DNA of 58,627 bases from an uncultured Oscillospiraceae bacterium (GCA_949878425.1 CATLAL010000016.1:1-58627), one strand, 5' to 3'; positions 26,485 to 35,390 are shown, numbered from the stretch's first letter. Numbers and translations: made by a program. Notes: generated by a model from the sequence alone, not told the origin.

Positions 26485-27645
26485 ATGGAAAGTACGCTGA
26501 AACGGACCTGGGTGGAGATCGATCTGGACGCCCTGGCCTATAACTACCGGGCCCTGCGGGTGCAGATGGGGTCCCACGCCCTCCTCCTGGGGGTGGTCAA
26601 GGCGGACGCCTACGGCCACGGCGCGGTCCAGACGGCTCGGACCCTGGAGGAGCTGGGGGCGGAGTATCTGGCGGTATCCAGCGTCGACGAGGCCAGGGAG
26701 CTGCGCCTGGCCGGCAGCAAGCTGCCGATTTTGCAGCTGGGCCTCACGGATGTGGACCAGGCCGGGGTCATTCTGGACAATCGCATTACCCAGACTGTCT
26801 GGGATGAGGCGTCCGCGGCGGCCTTCTCCGCCGCCGCCGTGCGCTGGGGAAAGCGCATGCGGGTCCACATCAAGCTGGACACCGGCATGTCCCGGCTGGG
26901 CTTCCCCTGCGGCGAAGACAGCGCCGCTCTGGAGGCCCTGTGCCGGGCCTGCGCCCTGCCGGGGCTGGAGGTGGAGGGGATTTTCACCCACTTCGCCGCC
27001 TCCGACGATTTGGACGGGGACAGCCGGGCCTTTACGCTGCTCCAGCACCGGCGGTTTGACGCCATGCTCCGCCGTCTGGAGGACCGGGGCGTCACCTTCC
27101 GGCTGCGCCACTGCGCCAACAGCGGCGCGGTGGTGAACTACCCGGAGTTTGCCTATGACATGTTCCGGCCCGGCATTGTGCTCTATGGCGTGGGACCCCT
27201 GGCCCGGAGGCTGAACCTGCGGCCCCTGATGGCGCTGAAAACCGTGGTGGGCGCGGTCAGAGAGCTCAGCCCCGGGGAGACGGTCAGCTACGGCCGCACC
27301 TTCCGGGCGGAGCGGCCCAGTCGGGTGGGGGTGCTGCCCATCGGCTACGCCGACGGCCTCCACCGCACCCTCTCCAACCGCTGGCGGATGTGGACCTCCC
27401 AGGGCAGCGCCCCGATTGTGGGCCGGGTGTGCATGGATATGTGCATGGTGGATCTCACGGATCTGCCGGATATCCGGACCGGGGATATTGTGGAGGTCTA
27501 CGGCCCCCACAACCCGGTGGACGAGGCGGCCGGCCTGGCGGGCACCATCTCCTACGAGCTGACCTGCTCTGTCAGCAAGCGGGTGCCCCGGATCTACTAC
27601 CGGAACGGGAGGGAGGTCCAGCGGGAGCTGCTGCTGCGGGGATGA
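26485..27645 (+). CDS. alr: Alanine racemase
   Basis: Fold-type III PLP enzyme of 386 residues that makes D-alanine for peptidoglycan. The PLP lysine is in VVKADAYGHGA, the opposite-face catalytic Tyr is expected in SYGRTFRAERPSR, and VGRVCMDMCMVDLTD is the usual C-terminal signature. Two starts are possible, GTG 26473 and ATG 26485; neither has a strong ribosome site and I prefer the ATG. An 18-bp-arm hairpin follows at 27671. Confidence 0.95.
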   Translation: MESTLKRTWVEIDLDALAYNYRALRVQMGSHALLLGVVKADAYGHGAVQTARTLEELGAEYLAVSSVDEARELRLAGSKLPILQLGLTDVDQAGVILDNRITQTVWDEASAAAFSAAAVRWGKRMRVHIKLDTGMSRLGFPCGEDSAALEALCRACALPGLEVEGIFTHFAASDDLDGDSRAFTLLQHRRFDAMLRRLEDRGVTFRLRHCANSGAVVNYPEFAYDMFRPGIVLYGVGPLARRLNLRPLMALKTVVGAVRELSPGETVSYGRTFRAERPSRVGVLPIGYADGLHRTLSNRWRMWTSQGSAPIVGRVCMDMCMVDLTDLPDIRTGDIVEVYGPHNPVDEAAGLAGTISYELTCSVSKRVPRIYYRNGREVQRELLLRG

Positions 27646-27670
27646 GGGAACAGGCTCTTACCGCGCGGAT

Positions 27671-27708
27671 AGAAGGGGCCTGCCGGACGCGTCCGGCAGG
27701 CCCCTTCT
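27671..27708. terminator. Large perfect hairpin after alr
   Basis: AGAAGGGGCCTGCCGGAC pairs perfectly with its complement across a 2-base centre. No T run follows, so termination would depend on stem strength or a factor. Confidence 0.6.
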
Positions 27709-27767
27709 GCCGAGCCCCACGCCTGCCTCATCCATTCATTTTCCGTAAAGGCAGGGGCGTTTCAGAC

Positions 27768-27790
27768 GGGCCGATGGGGACATCGGCCCC
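27768..27790. repeat. Short palindrome GGGCCGATG...CATCGGCCC
   Basis: Nine-base arms with a GGGA loop, similar in design to the other GGGGCG-type palindromes of the window. The stretch between alr and the next gene (27646-27953) otherwise holds only the hairpin at 27671 and the promoter at 27834. Confidence 0.5.
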
Positions 27791-27833
27791 TACGGAGGCG
27801 GCGTTTCTGTCGAGGCCGCGCCTCCCACAAAGA

Positions 27834-27862
27834 TTGACAATTTTTTTACTTTGGAGTACAGT
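27834..27862 (+). promoter_or_regulatory. Promoter of the CmpB-like gene
   Basis: TTGACA (27834-27839), a 17-bp spacer and TACAGT (27857-27862). Confidence 0.75.
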
Positions 27863-27953
27863 AGGAGGGAGCGGCCCGCCATGCGCCGTACCGGTTTGGT
27901 CCCAAGGACGCGTCCGACCGCTCAGAATTTTCCGCGAGAGGAGCACCCAATTT

Positions 27954-28982
27954 ATGATAGAAAAAGAACAGTCCGCGCCTCCCGGCGTGGTATCCGGAGA
28001 GCTGGAGGACCTGTGCGCCGCTGTTCCCCGGATGGCGGCCCGGGCCGGTCAGGGGCTGGAGGAGCGCTATTACGTCCGCCTGGCGGAGGAGTCCCTGGAG
28101 CACTGCGGCAAAAAGGCGGACCTGCGGCCGGAGGCCAAGGCCCTGGAGGGGGAGGTCCAGCGGGAGCTGGACTCCCTGCGCCGGTCCGCCCGGCATCTGG
28201 CGCAGGCCTACCAGTCCCTGGCCCTGACGGAGGACGAGCTCTCCGCCCGGCTGCGGGACATGCACAAAAGCCGGGACCGGAGGTGGTACGCGCCGAACCC
28301 GCCGGCCAACGCGGCAATCGATCTGAAGGAGGCAAAGCTGGGCCATTTCGCCCAGGGGGTGGGGCTCTACAAGATTTTGCTGATCTGCTTTGTGGGCAGC
28401 TTCTGCGGCGTCGTCATCGAGATGCTGTGGTGCATCCTCAAGTACGGGCGGGTGGAGAGCCGGGCCGGCCTGGTCTACGGGCCTTTCAACCTGCTCTACG
28501 GCGCGGGGGCGGCGCTGCTGACCCTGGCGCTGTACAAGTACCGCAACCGGGGGTTCCTCTGGTCCTTTACAGGGGGCTTCGTGGTGGGCAGCGTCCTGGA
28601 GTACGTCTGCTCCTGGGCCCAGGAGGCCCTGCTGGGGTCCCGGTCCTGGGACTACACCGGGATGCCCCTGAACCTGAACGGCCGGATCTGCTTGGTGTAC
28701 TCCGTGTTCTGGGGCGTCCTGGGGGTGCTGTGGATCAAGGACCTCTACCCCCGCATGGCCAAGTGGATTCTGAAGATTCCCAACCGGGTGGGAAAGCCCC
28801 TCACCTGGGCGCTCACCGCCTTCCTTATTTTCAATGCGGTTGTCTCCTGCGTCGCGGTGGGCCGCTGGGCCGCCCGGGTGGCGGGGGACCCGGCCTCCGG
28901 CCCCTTCTGGGAGTTCATCGACCAGCGCTTTACGGACCAGCGCATGCGCCGGATCTTCGCCAACATGACCTTTGGAGAGTAA
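27954..28982 (+). CDS. CmpB-type membrane protein (putative ABC-transporter type IV family)
   Basis: Membrane protein of 342 residues. The first about 130 residues are soluble, charged and helical; about five to six membrane segments follow from residue 135 (LYKILLICFVGSFCGVVIEM, then VYGPFNLLYGAGAALLTLAL and others). The segments GPFNLLYGAGA and FWGVLGVLWIKDLYP are typical of the CmpB family (PF06541). ATG 27954 has a GAGAGGAG site. No ATPase gene is nearby, so the ABC label of the family may be misleading. Confidence 0.75.
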   Translation: MIEKEQSAPPGVVSGELEDLCAAVPRMAARAGQGLEERYYVRLAEESLEHCGKKADLRPEAKALEGEVQRELDSLRRSARHLAQAYQSLALTEDELSARLRDMHKSRDRRWYAPNPPANAAIDLKEAKLGHFAQGVGLYKILLICFVGSFCGVVIEMLWCILKYGRVESRAGLVYGPFNLLYGAGAALLTLALYKYRNRGFLWSFTGGFVVGSVLEYVCSWAQEALLGSRSWDYTGMPLNLNGRICLVYSVFWGVLGVLWIKDLYPRMAKWILKIPNRVGKPLTWALTAFLIFNAVVSCVAVGRWAARVAGDPASGPFWEFIDQRFTDQRMRRIFANMTFGE

Positions 28983-29069
28983 CCAGGAGCCGCTCGCCGG
29001 GAGTTTGTCTCCGGCGGGCGGCTCTTGGTGCAGGAGAAATTTTCCATCCATGGAATTTTCTCGTGGGTG

Positions 29070-29098
29070 TTGACAGATCAGCAACGATATGTTACAAT
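29070..29098 (+). promoter_or_regulatory. Promoter of the 96-residue unknown gene
   Basis: TTGACA (29070-29075), a 17-bp spacer and TACAAT (29093-29098), 49 bp before the ATG. Nearly consensus. Confidence 0.85.
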
Positions 29099-29147
29099 TC
29101 GGTTACAAAGATGACAAATCCATTCCATGAGAAAGGAAGGCCCCCTG

Positions 29148-29438
29148 ATGGCACAAAAAAACGAAGGACTGATGTATAAGAACCACCCCCTGCGCCGCAT
29201 CGGCAACATGCTCTACTACGGCTCCATGGCGGACCCCTATATCATCTTCATGCAGGTGAAGGAGAGCCGGAAGGAGAAGGATCTGGATCTGGCAACCAAG
29301 GTTTCCGTGGAGCTCCAGCGCACCGCGCCGGACCTGAAGAGCAGGGACCGGGTGGTCAAGCGCAGCGAGAAGGACAGCCTCTATTCCGCTATGGATATCT
29401 CCGCCATCTGGCTGGAGCGGGCCCTTGCGGGAAAATAG
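29148..29438 (+). CDS. Conserved small protein of unknown function
   Basis: Basic protein of 96 residues without signal peptide or membrane segment. It opens with MAQKNEGLMYKNHPLRRIGN and has a segment YYGSMADPYIIFMQV, followed by a charged helix. I do not recognise a family but the strong own promoter and the AAGGAAGG ribosome site argue for a real, well expressed gene. ATG 29148 is preferred over ATG 29127, whose codons form the ribosome site. Confidence 0.8.
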   Translation: MAQKNEGLMYKNHPLRRIGNMLYYGSMADPYIIFMQVKESRKEKDLDLATKVSVELQRTAPDLKSRDRVVKRSEKDSLYSAMDISAIWLERALAGK

Positions 29439-29517
29439 CGGAGCGGCGGGAGAATTAAGAGAGACACAATAAAGCAGAGAAGCTATTTTACAACGGAGAA
29501 AACGAGGAAAGCTGCAA

Positions 29518-30654
29518 ATGAGAACATTTCTGAGCAAGGGTATGGTTCTGGCTGTCCTGACAGCCCTGTTTCTGACGGTTACCGCCGGGGCGGCGGATGC
29601 GATCGGCACCGGCGTGGTAAACGGCGAGGCCCTGCGCCTGCGCAGCGAGCCCTCCACCGAGTCCGCCACCCTGACCCTCCTGAGCAAGGGAACCACCGTC
29701 CAGGTCTACGAGGTCCTCGACGGCTGGTATAAGATCAGCTGGAACGAGCGCACCGGCTTTGTATCCGCGGACTATCTGCTCTACACTCCGGCGGCCCCCG
29801 CCGCCGAGGCCTCCCAGCCCGCCGCACCCGCCCCTGAGGCTCCGCTGGAAGCGGGGGACCGGGTGGGCGTCATCACGGCGGAAAGCGTGAATTTCCGCTC
29901 CGGCCCTTCTGTTGACGCGGGAGTTCTTTCCAGCCTCACGGAGTCGGAGGAGGTGACGGTCCTCCAGGTAGTTGACGGCTGGTGTCAGGCCCGCTGGAAC
30001 GGCCAGGACGGCTACGTCAGCGCCGAGTATGTCTCCGTGGACGGCATTCCCCTGCTGGACCCCAAGGGCATGGTCACAGGAAACTGCGTCAATCTGCGCA
30101 GCGGTCCCTCCACCAATGACAGCATCCTCACCATGGTGAACTCCGGGACCATGGTGGACCTGGTCTCCCTCTCCGACGGCTGGTACGCTGTGGAGTACAA
30201 CGGCCTCTCCGGCTACATCAGCGCCGACTATGTCCGGGTCTACGCCGGGACCGGCGGCGAGGGCAGCTCCATTGGAGAGGACGTGGTAGAGCTGGCCCTC
30301 AGCTATGTGGGCACCGCCTATGTCTACGGCGGGTCCTCCCCACGGGGATTTGACTGCTCCGGCTTTACCATGTACATATTTGGCCAGTTTGGCTACAGCC
30401 TGCCCCACTCCGCCACCTCCCAGTGGTACAACTCCGGGTCCTATGTGGACAAGTCCGATCTCCAGCCCGGCGACCTGGTCCTCTTCTGCGACCCCCGGTA
30501 CAGCAAGGGCAAGGCCTGCTCCCATGTGGGTATCTACATCGGCGACAACCAGTTTGTCCACGCCTCCTCCTCTTCCAGCAAGTACGTAAAGACCGACAGC
30601 CTGGATTCCGATTACTATAGCCGTTACTATGTAGGCGCTAAGCGCATTGGCTGA
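29518..30654 (+). CDS. Secreted SH3b-NlpC/P60 cell wall endopeptidase
   Basis: Exported hydrolase of 378 residues: signal peptide (about 1-26, cleavage near AGAADA), three bacterial SH3 domains (about 30-88, 113-172, 183-242) and an NlpC/P60 domain (about 250-378). The catalytic Cys is in GFDCSGFTMY, the His in CSHVGIYIG and the third residue in QFVHAS. An Ala/Pro-rich linker separates SH3 domains one and two. It probably cleaves peptidoglycan stem peptides. A hairpin terminator follows. Confidence 0.93.
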   Translation: MRTFLSKGMVLAVLTALFLTVTAGAADAIGTGVVNGEALRLRSEPSTESATLTLLSKGTTVQVYEVLDGWYKISWNERTGFVSADYLLYTPAAPAAEASQPAAPAPEAPLEAGDRVGVITAESVNFRSGPSVDAGVLSSLTESEEVTVLQVVDGWCQARWNGQDGYVSAEYVSVDGIPLLDPKGMVTGNCVNLRSGPSTNDSILTMVNSGTMVDLVSLSDGWYAVEYNGLSGYISADYVRVYAGTGGEGSSIGEDVVELALSYVGTAYVYGGSSPRGFDCSGFTMYIFGQFGYSLPHSATSQWYNSGSYVDKSDLQPGDLVLFCDPRYSKGKACSHVGIYIGDNQFVHASSSSSKYVKTDSLDSDYYSRYYVGAKRIG

Positions 30655-30667
30655 ACGCGGCGTGCCT

Positions 30668-30704
30668 GACACCGGTCCTTACGGGGGCCGGTGTCTTTTC
30701 TCTT
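30668..30704 (+). terminator. Terminator of the NlpC/P60 gene
   Basis: GACACCGG (30668-30675) pairs with CCGGTGTC (30688-30695), followed by TTTTCTCTT, which runs straight into element E2. Confidence 0.85.
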
Positions 30705-30869
30705 AGGGCCTGTTCACATAAGGCGAAACGCGGGCCTTTTCGGCCGCTTTTGCCGTCTGCCGCGTTAAAAAGTTTTGACGTACGACAGTACGCCTGTAAA
30801 TTTTTGCCTTGCATAGGGCAAAAATTTCCTCGAAAATCCCCTCCTTTCTCTTATGTGAACAGACCCTAA
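30703..30869. repeat. Hairpin-type intergenic element, copy E2 (167 bp)
   Basis: The ends TTAGGGCCTGTTCACATAAG and the complement of the right end TTAGGGTCTGTTCACATAAG differ at one base in 20. The core GCGTTAAAAAGTTTTGACGT and a CAGTACGCCTG motif match E1. Length equals that of E1 and E4. Confidence 0.82.
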
Positions 30870-30875
30870 TTGAGG

Positions 30876-31045
30876 GGGCATTTTTGGGGGAGTCCGCACC
30901 CAGGGGGTGCATGAGTACACGGCAGACCGGGGGCTCCGTGCCCCCGGACCCCAGGGACGGGGGAGGTGCTTTTTGGGCGGACAAAAAGCACCTAAAAAGC
31001 CGCCGGGGCGGCGATAGCCCCGGAGCTAACGTATAGATAGGCACT
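30876..31045. repeat. GATAGGCAC-ended repeat, copy b (compound)
   Basis: G+C-rich stretch with several hairpins, including GGGGGCTCCGTGCCCCCGG and GGTGCTTTTTG paired with CAAAAAGCACC, ending in GATAGCCCCGG and TATAGATAGGCAC. The right end matches copies a and c. Left limit is uncertain. With E2 this fills the gap before the next gene. Confidence 0.5.
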
Positions 31046-31080
31046 ACCTATAGGATATCGGATAAAGGAGGAAAGATTTC

Positions 31081-31581
31081 ATGTCCGTCAGCAGGCAGAA
31101 GCCCAATTACACGATTCCGGCGCTTCTGGCGCTGGCCGCGGCGCTGATCGCCCTTGTCACCTACTTTGGCGTCGTCGCTCCGGCCGTCCACCAGGGGGCC
31201 TATAAGAGCTTTGTCTCCGGTCTCTCCCGCAGTACCGCCTATGCCTACCAGAACGACAGTCTGGTGGTGACGGACGGGGAGGGGCGGTCCTTTCCTGTCA
31301 CGGGGGACCAGGTCTACTTTGCCTATCAGACTCTCACCACGGTGGGCGCGGGGACGGGGCGCTCCAAGCTCCCGGAGGGGGAGGCGGATCTGTCCCTCGA
31401 CTTTGGCGACGGCTCCCGGCTGCGGCTGTGGGGCGTGAAGGTCCGCCACCAGAGCGGCAGCATGGCGGACGGCATCTTCGTCTGCTATGAAAACCAGGAG
31501 GGGAAGCGATATCTCTACGACAACGCCACGGTGAGCCTCCTCTACTTCCAGAAGGCCTACCGGGCGGAGGCATTTTCCTGA
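31081..31581 (+). CDS. Single-pass membrane protein of unknown function
   Basis: Protein of 166 residues with one N-terminal membrane segment (about 12-34) and a likely outside domain of beta-strand character. ATG 31081 has an AAAGGAGGAAAG site. It is preceded by two repeat elements and followed by an imperfect G+C-rich hairpin (about 31590-31640), so it seems to be a single-gene unit. No family recognised. Confidence 0.75.
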   Translation: MSVSRQKPNYTIPALLALAAALIALVTYFGVVAPAVHQGAYKSFVSGLSRSTAYAYQNDSLVVTDGEGRSFPVTGDQVYFAYQTLTTVGAGTGRSKLPEGEADLSLDFGDGSRLRLWGVKVRHQSGSMADGIFVCYENQEGKRYLYDNATVSLLYFQKAYRAEAFS

Positions 31582-31650
31582 TCTGACGCACAGGCGCGGC
31601 GGGCCGTCCGGATAGGGCGGCCTTCCGCGCTGAAAAAAGGGATTTTTCGG

Positions 31651-31679
31651 TTGACGGATACCGGGGGAGTTGGTATGAT
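31651..31679 (+). promoter_or_regulatory. Promoter of the serine dehydratase operon
   Basis: TTGACG (31651-31656), a 17-bp spacer and TATGAT (31674-31679). Confidence 0.75.
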
Positions 31680-31757
31680 ATAGGCAAGGAGCCCTTGGAT
31701 CCGCTCCAATCGCTCTGTCTGCTTACCGTTTCATGAAAAAGGAGAGGAACTGCGGTC

Positions 31758-32423
31758 ATGATCGACATCTTTGATATCATGGGCCCCATTATGGTAGGGC
31801 CGTCCAGCTCCCACACCGCCGGCGCTGTGCGCATCGGGCGCATGGCGCGCACCCTTCTGGGGGAAGAGCCGGCGAAAGCCCTCCTGCACCTCCACGGCTC
31901 CTTCGCGGAGACCGGCGTGGGCCACGGTACGGACAAGGCCCTGATCGCGGGCCTTCTGGGAATGGCCCCGGATGACCTGGACATTCCCCAGAGCCTGGAG
32001 ATCGCCGCCCAGCGGGGGCTAAAATTCTCCTTTGACCAGATGGACCTGCGGGACGCCCATCCTAACAGCGTGCTGATGGAGCTGGCCGGCACATCTGACC
32101 GGCGGCTGGTGATGCAGGCCTGCTCCACCGGCGGTGGCCGCATTCTTGTGACCAAGCTGGACGGCGTGGAGGTGGGCTTTACCGGGGACTACCACACCCT
32201 CATTGTGCAGAATATGGATAACCAGGGCAACCTCTCCGACGTCACCAACGCCCTGGCCCTGGCCCGTGTCAACGTGGCCAATATGAGCATGAACCGCAGC
32301 AGCAAGGGCGGCAGCGTGATGATGATTATCGAGACGGACGACCCGGTTCCCGGGTATATTGTGGAGCTGCTGGAGAAGCAGCCCGGCATTTTGCAGGTCA
32401 TCTACTACAGAAGGGAGTGCTGA
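31758..32423 (+). CDS. sdaAB: L-serine dehydratase, Fe-S type, beta subunit
   Basis: Subunit of 221 residues. The N-terminal MGPIMVGPSSSHTAGAVRIG is the typical SDH-beta start and a C-terminal ACT domain (about 148-221) may bind serine or another regulator. With the alpha subunit it deaminates L-serine to pyruvate and ammonia. The alpha gene starts 1 bp after its stop, so both are translated together. Confidence 0.95.
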   Translation: MIDIFDIMGPIMVGPSSSHTAGAVRIGRMARTLLGEEPAKALLHLHGSFAETGVGHGTDKALIAGLLGMAPDDLDIPQSLEIAAQRGLKFSFDQMDLRDAHPNSVLMELAGTSDRRLVMQACSTGGGRILVTKLDGVEVGFTGDYHTLIVQNMDNQGNLSDVTNALALARVNVANMSMNRSSKGGSVMMIIETDDPVPGYIVELLEKQPGILQVIYYRREC

Positions 32424-32424
32424 C

Positions 32425-33363
32425 ATGAATCTGGATTCCATGCAGGAGATCCTCGCCGCCGCCAAGCGGGAGGGAAAGTTCTTTTGGGAGATCGTCCTGG
32501 AGACGGATATGCAGAACCGGGGCGTTACCCGGGGTCAGTCCCTGAGCAAGATGGCTGAGGCGTGGCACGCCATGCGGGAGGCCTCCGAGGTGTACACCGG
32601 CGACCGCCGCAGCGTCAGCGGCCTGGTGGGGGGTCAGGGAAAGCTCATGCGGGAGTACGCCGCCGGGAACCCCATCGGCGGTGAATTTACCGCCCAGGTG
32701 ATTGCGGAGGCCCTCTCCATGGGGGAGAGCAACGCCTGTATGCGCCGGATTGTGGCCGCTCCCACCGCCGGGGCCTGCGGCGTCATGCCCGCGGTGCTGA
32801 TTCCGCTGTACTGGCGGGACAACGTTCCGGAGGAGCGGATGCTGGAGGCCCTCTTTACCGCCAGCGGCATTGGCGCGGTGATCGCCTATCGGGCCTGTAT
32901 CTCCGGCGCCGCCGGCGGCTGTCAGGCGGAGATCGGCAGCGCCTCCGCCATGGCGGCGGGCGCACTGGTCTATCTGCGGGGCGGGACGCCGGAGCAGATG
33001 TGCCACGCTGTGGCCATGGCCCTGAAGAATCTGCTGGGGCTGGTCTGCGACCCGGTGGCGGGCCTGGTGGAGGTCCCCTGCGTCAAGCGTAACGTCATCG
33101 GCGCGGTAAACGCCATCGCCGCCGCGGACATGGCCCTGGCCGGCATTGAGAGCCGCATCCCCGTGGACGAGGTGATCGACTCCATGGGCGAGGTGGGACG
33201 CCGGCTGCCGGTGGAGTTCCGGGAGACAGCCCTGGGGGGCCTGGCGGCCACGCCTACCGGCAAGGCGGTGAAAAAGCGGCTGGCCGGAGACGAGAAGAAG
33301 CAGCGCACCCTCACCATCAAGGACGCCCGCTGGAAGCTGGAAAAGCCGGAACAGCATAGGTAG
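32425..33363 (+). CDS. sdaAA: L-serine dehydratase, Fe-S type, alpha subunit
   Basis: Catalytic subunit of 312 residues carrying the [4Fe-4S] cluster. Likely ligand cysteines lie in the conserved TAGACGVMPAV, GGCQAEIGSAS and LVCDPVAGLVEVPC segments. ATG 32425 has an AAGGGAG site. Nearby threonine (tdh-kbl) and indolepyruvate genes point to amino acid fermentation in this organism. Confidence 0.95.
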   Translation: MNLDSMQEILAAAKREGKFFWEIVLETDMQNRGVTRGQSLSKMAEAWHAMREASEVYTGDRRSVSGLVGGQGKLMREYAAGNPIGGEFTAQVIAEALSMGESNACMRRIVAAPTAGACGVMPAVLIPLYWRDNVPEERMLEALFTASGIGAVIAYRACISGAAGGCQAEIGSASAMAAGALVYLRGGTPEQMCHAVAMALKNLLGLVCDPVAGLVEVPCVKRNVIGAVNAIAAADMALAGIESRIPVDEVIDSMGEVGRRLPVEFRETALGGLAATPTGKAVKKRLAGDEKKQRTLTIKDARWKLEKPEQHR

Positions 33364-33372
33364 GCAGCCTTT

Positions 33373-33475
33373 GGGCATACGTTCTTTTCTTTTTGGAAAG
33401 AGAAAAGAACCAAAAGAAAAACCGATTCGCAAAGCTCCGCGTGGCTGTTCCGCGCCTTTGTGGTGCGGAACAGCC
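33373..33475. repeat. Partial T-rich repeat after sdaAA
   Basis: GGGCATACGTTCTTTTCTTT begins 10 bp after the sdaAA stop and matches the left end of the 187-bp element at 21718. Its A/T hairpin is followed by a second perfect hairpin, GGCTGTTCCGC (33443-33453) with GCGGAACAGCC (33465-33475). Confidence 0.65.
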
Positions 33476-33516
33476 ATGCTCTCCCGCAAATTTCCGCAAT
33501 TTCCGGGAAAACACCG

Positions 33517-33545
33517 TTGACTTTATCCGTTAAAAGTGGTAAAGT
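33517..33545 (+). promoter_or_regulatory. Promoter of the acyl-CoA ligase operon
   Basis: TTGACT (33517-33522), a 17-bp spacer and TAAAGT (33540-33545). Confidence 0.75.
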
Positions 33546-33576
33546 AACAGCTGTGTGTACATATGGGACGATTTTA

Positions 33577-33606
33577 CCCTCCGCGTATGCGCGGAGGGCA
33601 TTTTTT
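33577..33606 (+). terminator. Leader terminator between promoter and acyl-CoA ligase
   Basis: CCCTCCGCG (33577-33585), loop TATG, CGCGGAGGG (33590-33598), then CATTTTTTT. It lies about 30 bases after the -10 box and 60 bases before the start codon, so it would end most transcripts early unless opened. This suggests attenuation, or a very short RNA gene. Confidence 0.75.
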
Positions 33607-33666
33607 TCCCTGCATGACTACAGCGCTTTAAATAGAAAATACTTGGGAGATTGAGGAGGAGCATCC

Positions 33667-35304
33667 ATGGTCATTACGGAATTTCTGGAGCGCAACGCCC
33701 GGCTCTACGGCGCGGAGACGGCTCTGGTGGAGCTGAGTCCCTCGGAGGAGCGGGACAGCGCCGTCACCTGGCGGGAGGCCAGCCTCATCGAGAGCGCCCA
33801 GCCGGACGCGCCCTACCGCCGGGCCCTGAGCTGGCGGGACTTTGACCGGCGGGCCAACCGGTTTGCCAACCTGCTTCTGAGCCGGAACCTGAAGCGGGGG
33901 GCCAAGGTGGGCATCCTGATGATGAACTGCCTGGAGTGGCTGCCCGTCTACTTCGGCGCGCTGAAGGCGGGCTGCATCGCCGTGCCCCTGAATTTCCGCT
34001 ACTCCAGCGACGAGATCAAATACTGCCTGGAGCTGGCGGATGTGGAGGCCCTGGTGTTTGGGCCGGAGTTCGTGGGGCGCATGGACGCCATCGCGGGGGA
34101 CCTGCCCCAGGTGCGTCTCATGTTCTTTGTGGGTCGGGAGGTTCCCGCCTATGCCGAGGACTGCGGCCGGCTCATGGGCTTTTGCTCCTCCAGCCCGCCG
34201 CCGGTGGCCCTGACGGAGGAGGACCACGCGGCCATCTACTTCTCCTCCGGCACTACCGGCTTCCCCAAGGCCATCCTGCACAACCACCTGTCCCTGGTCA
34301 GCTCCTGCGAGACGGAGCAGCGCCATCACGGCCAGACCCGGGAGGACGTATTCCTCTGCATCCCGCCCCTCTACCACACCGGCGCGAAAATGCACTGGTT
34401 TGGCAGTCTCATCTCCGGCAGCCGGGCGGTGCTGCTGCGGGGCGTGAAGCCGGAGTGGATTCTGCGGGCGGTGACGGAGGAGAAGTGCACCATTGTCTGG
34501 CTCCTGGTGCCCTGGGCCCAGGACCTGCTGGACGCTGTCGAGAGCGGGAAGGTGAAGCTGGATGACTACTATCTGGACCAGTGGCGCCTGATGCACATCG
34601 GCGCGCAGCCCGTGCCCCCCAGTCTCATCCACCGGTGGAAGAGCGTCTTTCCCCACCACCAGTACGACACCAACTACGGCCTCAGCGAGTCCATCGGGCC
34701 CGGCTGTGTCCACCTGGGGGTGGAGAACATCCACAAGGTGGGGGCCATCGGCGTGCCGGGCTACCGCTGGGAGACCAAGATTGTGGACGAGCAGGGCCGG
34801 GAGGTCCCCCAGGGGGAGATCGGCGAGCTGGCGGTGAAGGGCCGGGGCGTGATGCTCTGCTACTACAAGAACCCGGAGGCCACGGCGGAGATTTTGAGGG
34901 ACGGCTGGCTCTACACCGGCGACATGGCCCGGATGGACGCCGACGGCTTCATCTACCTGGTGGACCGGAAGAAGGACGTGGTAATCTCCGGCGGCGAGAA
35001 CCTCTACCCGGTGCAGATCGAGGACTTCCTGCGCAGGTACGAGAAGATCAAGGACGTGGCGGTGATCGGCCTGCCGGACCAGCGGCTGGGGGAGATTGCG
35101 GCGGCGGTCATTGAGTGCAAGGAGGGCCTCTCCTGTACGGAGGAGGAGATCCGGGACTTCTGCCGGGACCTGCCCCGGTACAAGCGGCCCCGGCGGATCA
35201 TCTTCGACCGGGTCCCCCGGAATCCCACCGGAAAGATCGAAAAGCCCCTCCTCCGGGAGAAGTACTGCCACGGCCGGTTGGTGGAGGCACAGATCAGCAA
35301 CTGA
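33667..35304 (+). CDS. AMP-forming acyl-CoA synthetase/ligase
   Basis: Adenylate-forming enzyme of 545 residues. The ATP motif is YFSSGTTGFPKAI (about 195-207), followed by NYGLSES, GWLYTGDMARMD, the hinge DRKKDVVISGGENLYP and the C-terminal lysine in PTGKIEKPLL. It should activate a carboxylic acid to its CoA thioester. The sequence resembles the medium/long-chain or crotonobetaine type more than phenylacetate-CoA ligase (PaaK). Context with IorAB suggests an aryl acid such as phenylacetate or indoleacetate, but this is inference. ATG 33667 has a GAGGAGG site. Confidence 0.88.
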   Translation: MVITEFLERNARLYGAETALVELSPSEERDSAVTWREASLIESAQPDAPYRRALSWRDFDRRANRFANLLLSRNLKRGAKVGILMMNCLEWLPVYFGALKAGCIAVPLNFRYSSDEIKYCLELADVEALVFGPEFVGRMDAIAGDLPQVRLMFFVGREVPAYAEDCGRLMGFCSSSPPPVALTEEDHAAIYFSSGTTGFPKAILHNHLSLVSSCETEQRHHGQTREDVFLCIPPLYHTGAKMHWFGSLISGSRAVLLRGVKPEWILRAVTEEKCTIVWLLVPWAQDLLDAVESGKVKLDDYYLDQWRLMHIGAQPVPPSLIHRWKSVFPHHQYDTNYGLSESIGPGCVHLGVENIHKVGAIGVPGYRWETKIVDEQGREVPQGEIGELAVKGRGVMLCYYKNPEATAEILRDGWLYTGDMARMDADGFIYLVDRKKDVVISGGENLYPVQIEDFLRRYEKIKDVAVIGLPDQRLGEIAAAVIECKEGLSCTEEEIRDFCRDLPRYKRPRRIIFDRVPRNPTGKIEKPLLREKYCHGRLVEAQISN

Positions 35305-35330
35305 TTTTCTTTTTCAAATCGATGGGAAAA

Positions 35331-35390
35331 TGCCGATCTATACGGCAGCCCCGGGGGTGAAACCCCCGAGGCTATCGAGCAGATAGGCAC
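35331..35390. repeat. GATAGGCAC-ended repeat, copy c
   Basis: Compact copy: TGCCGATCTA on the left mirrors AGATAGGCA on the right, enclosing CCCCGGGGGTGAAACCCCCG. It separates the ligase and symporter genes. Confidence 0.65.
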
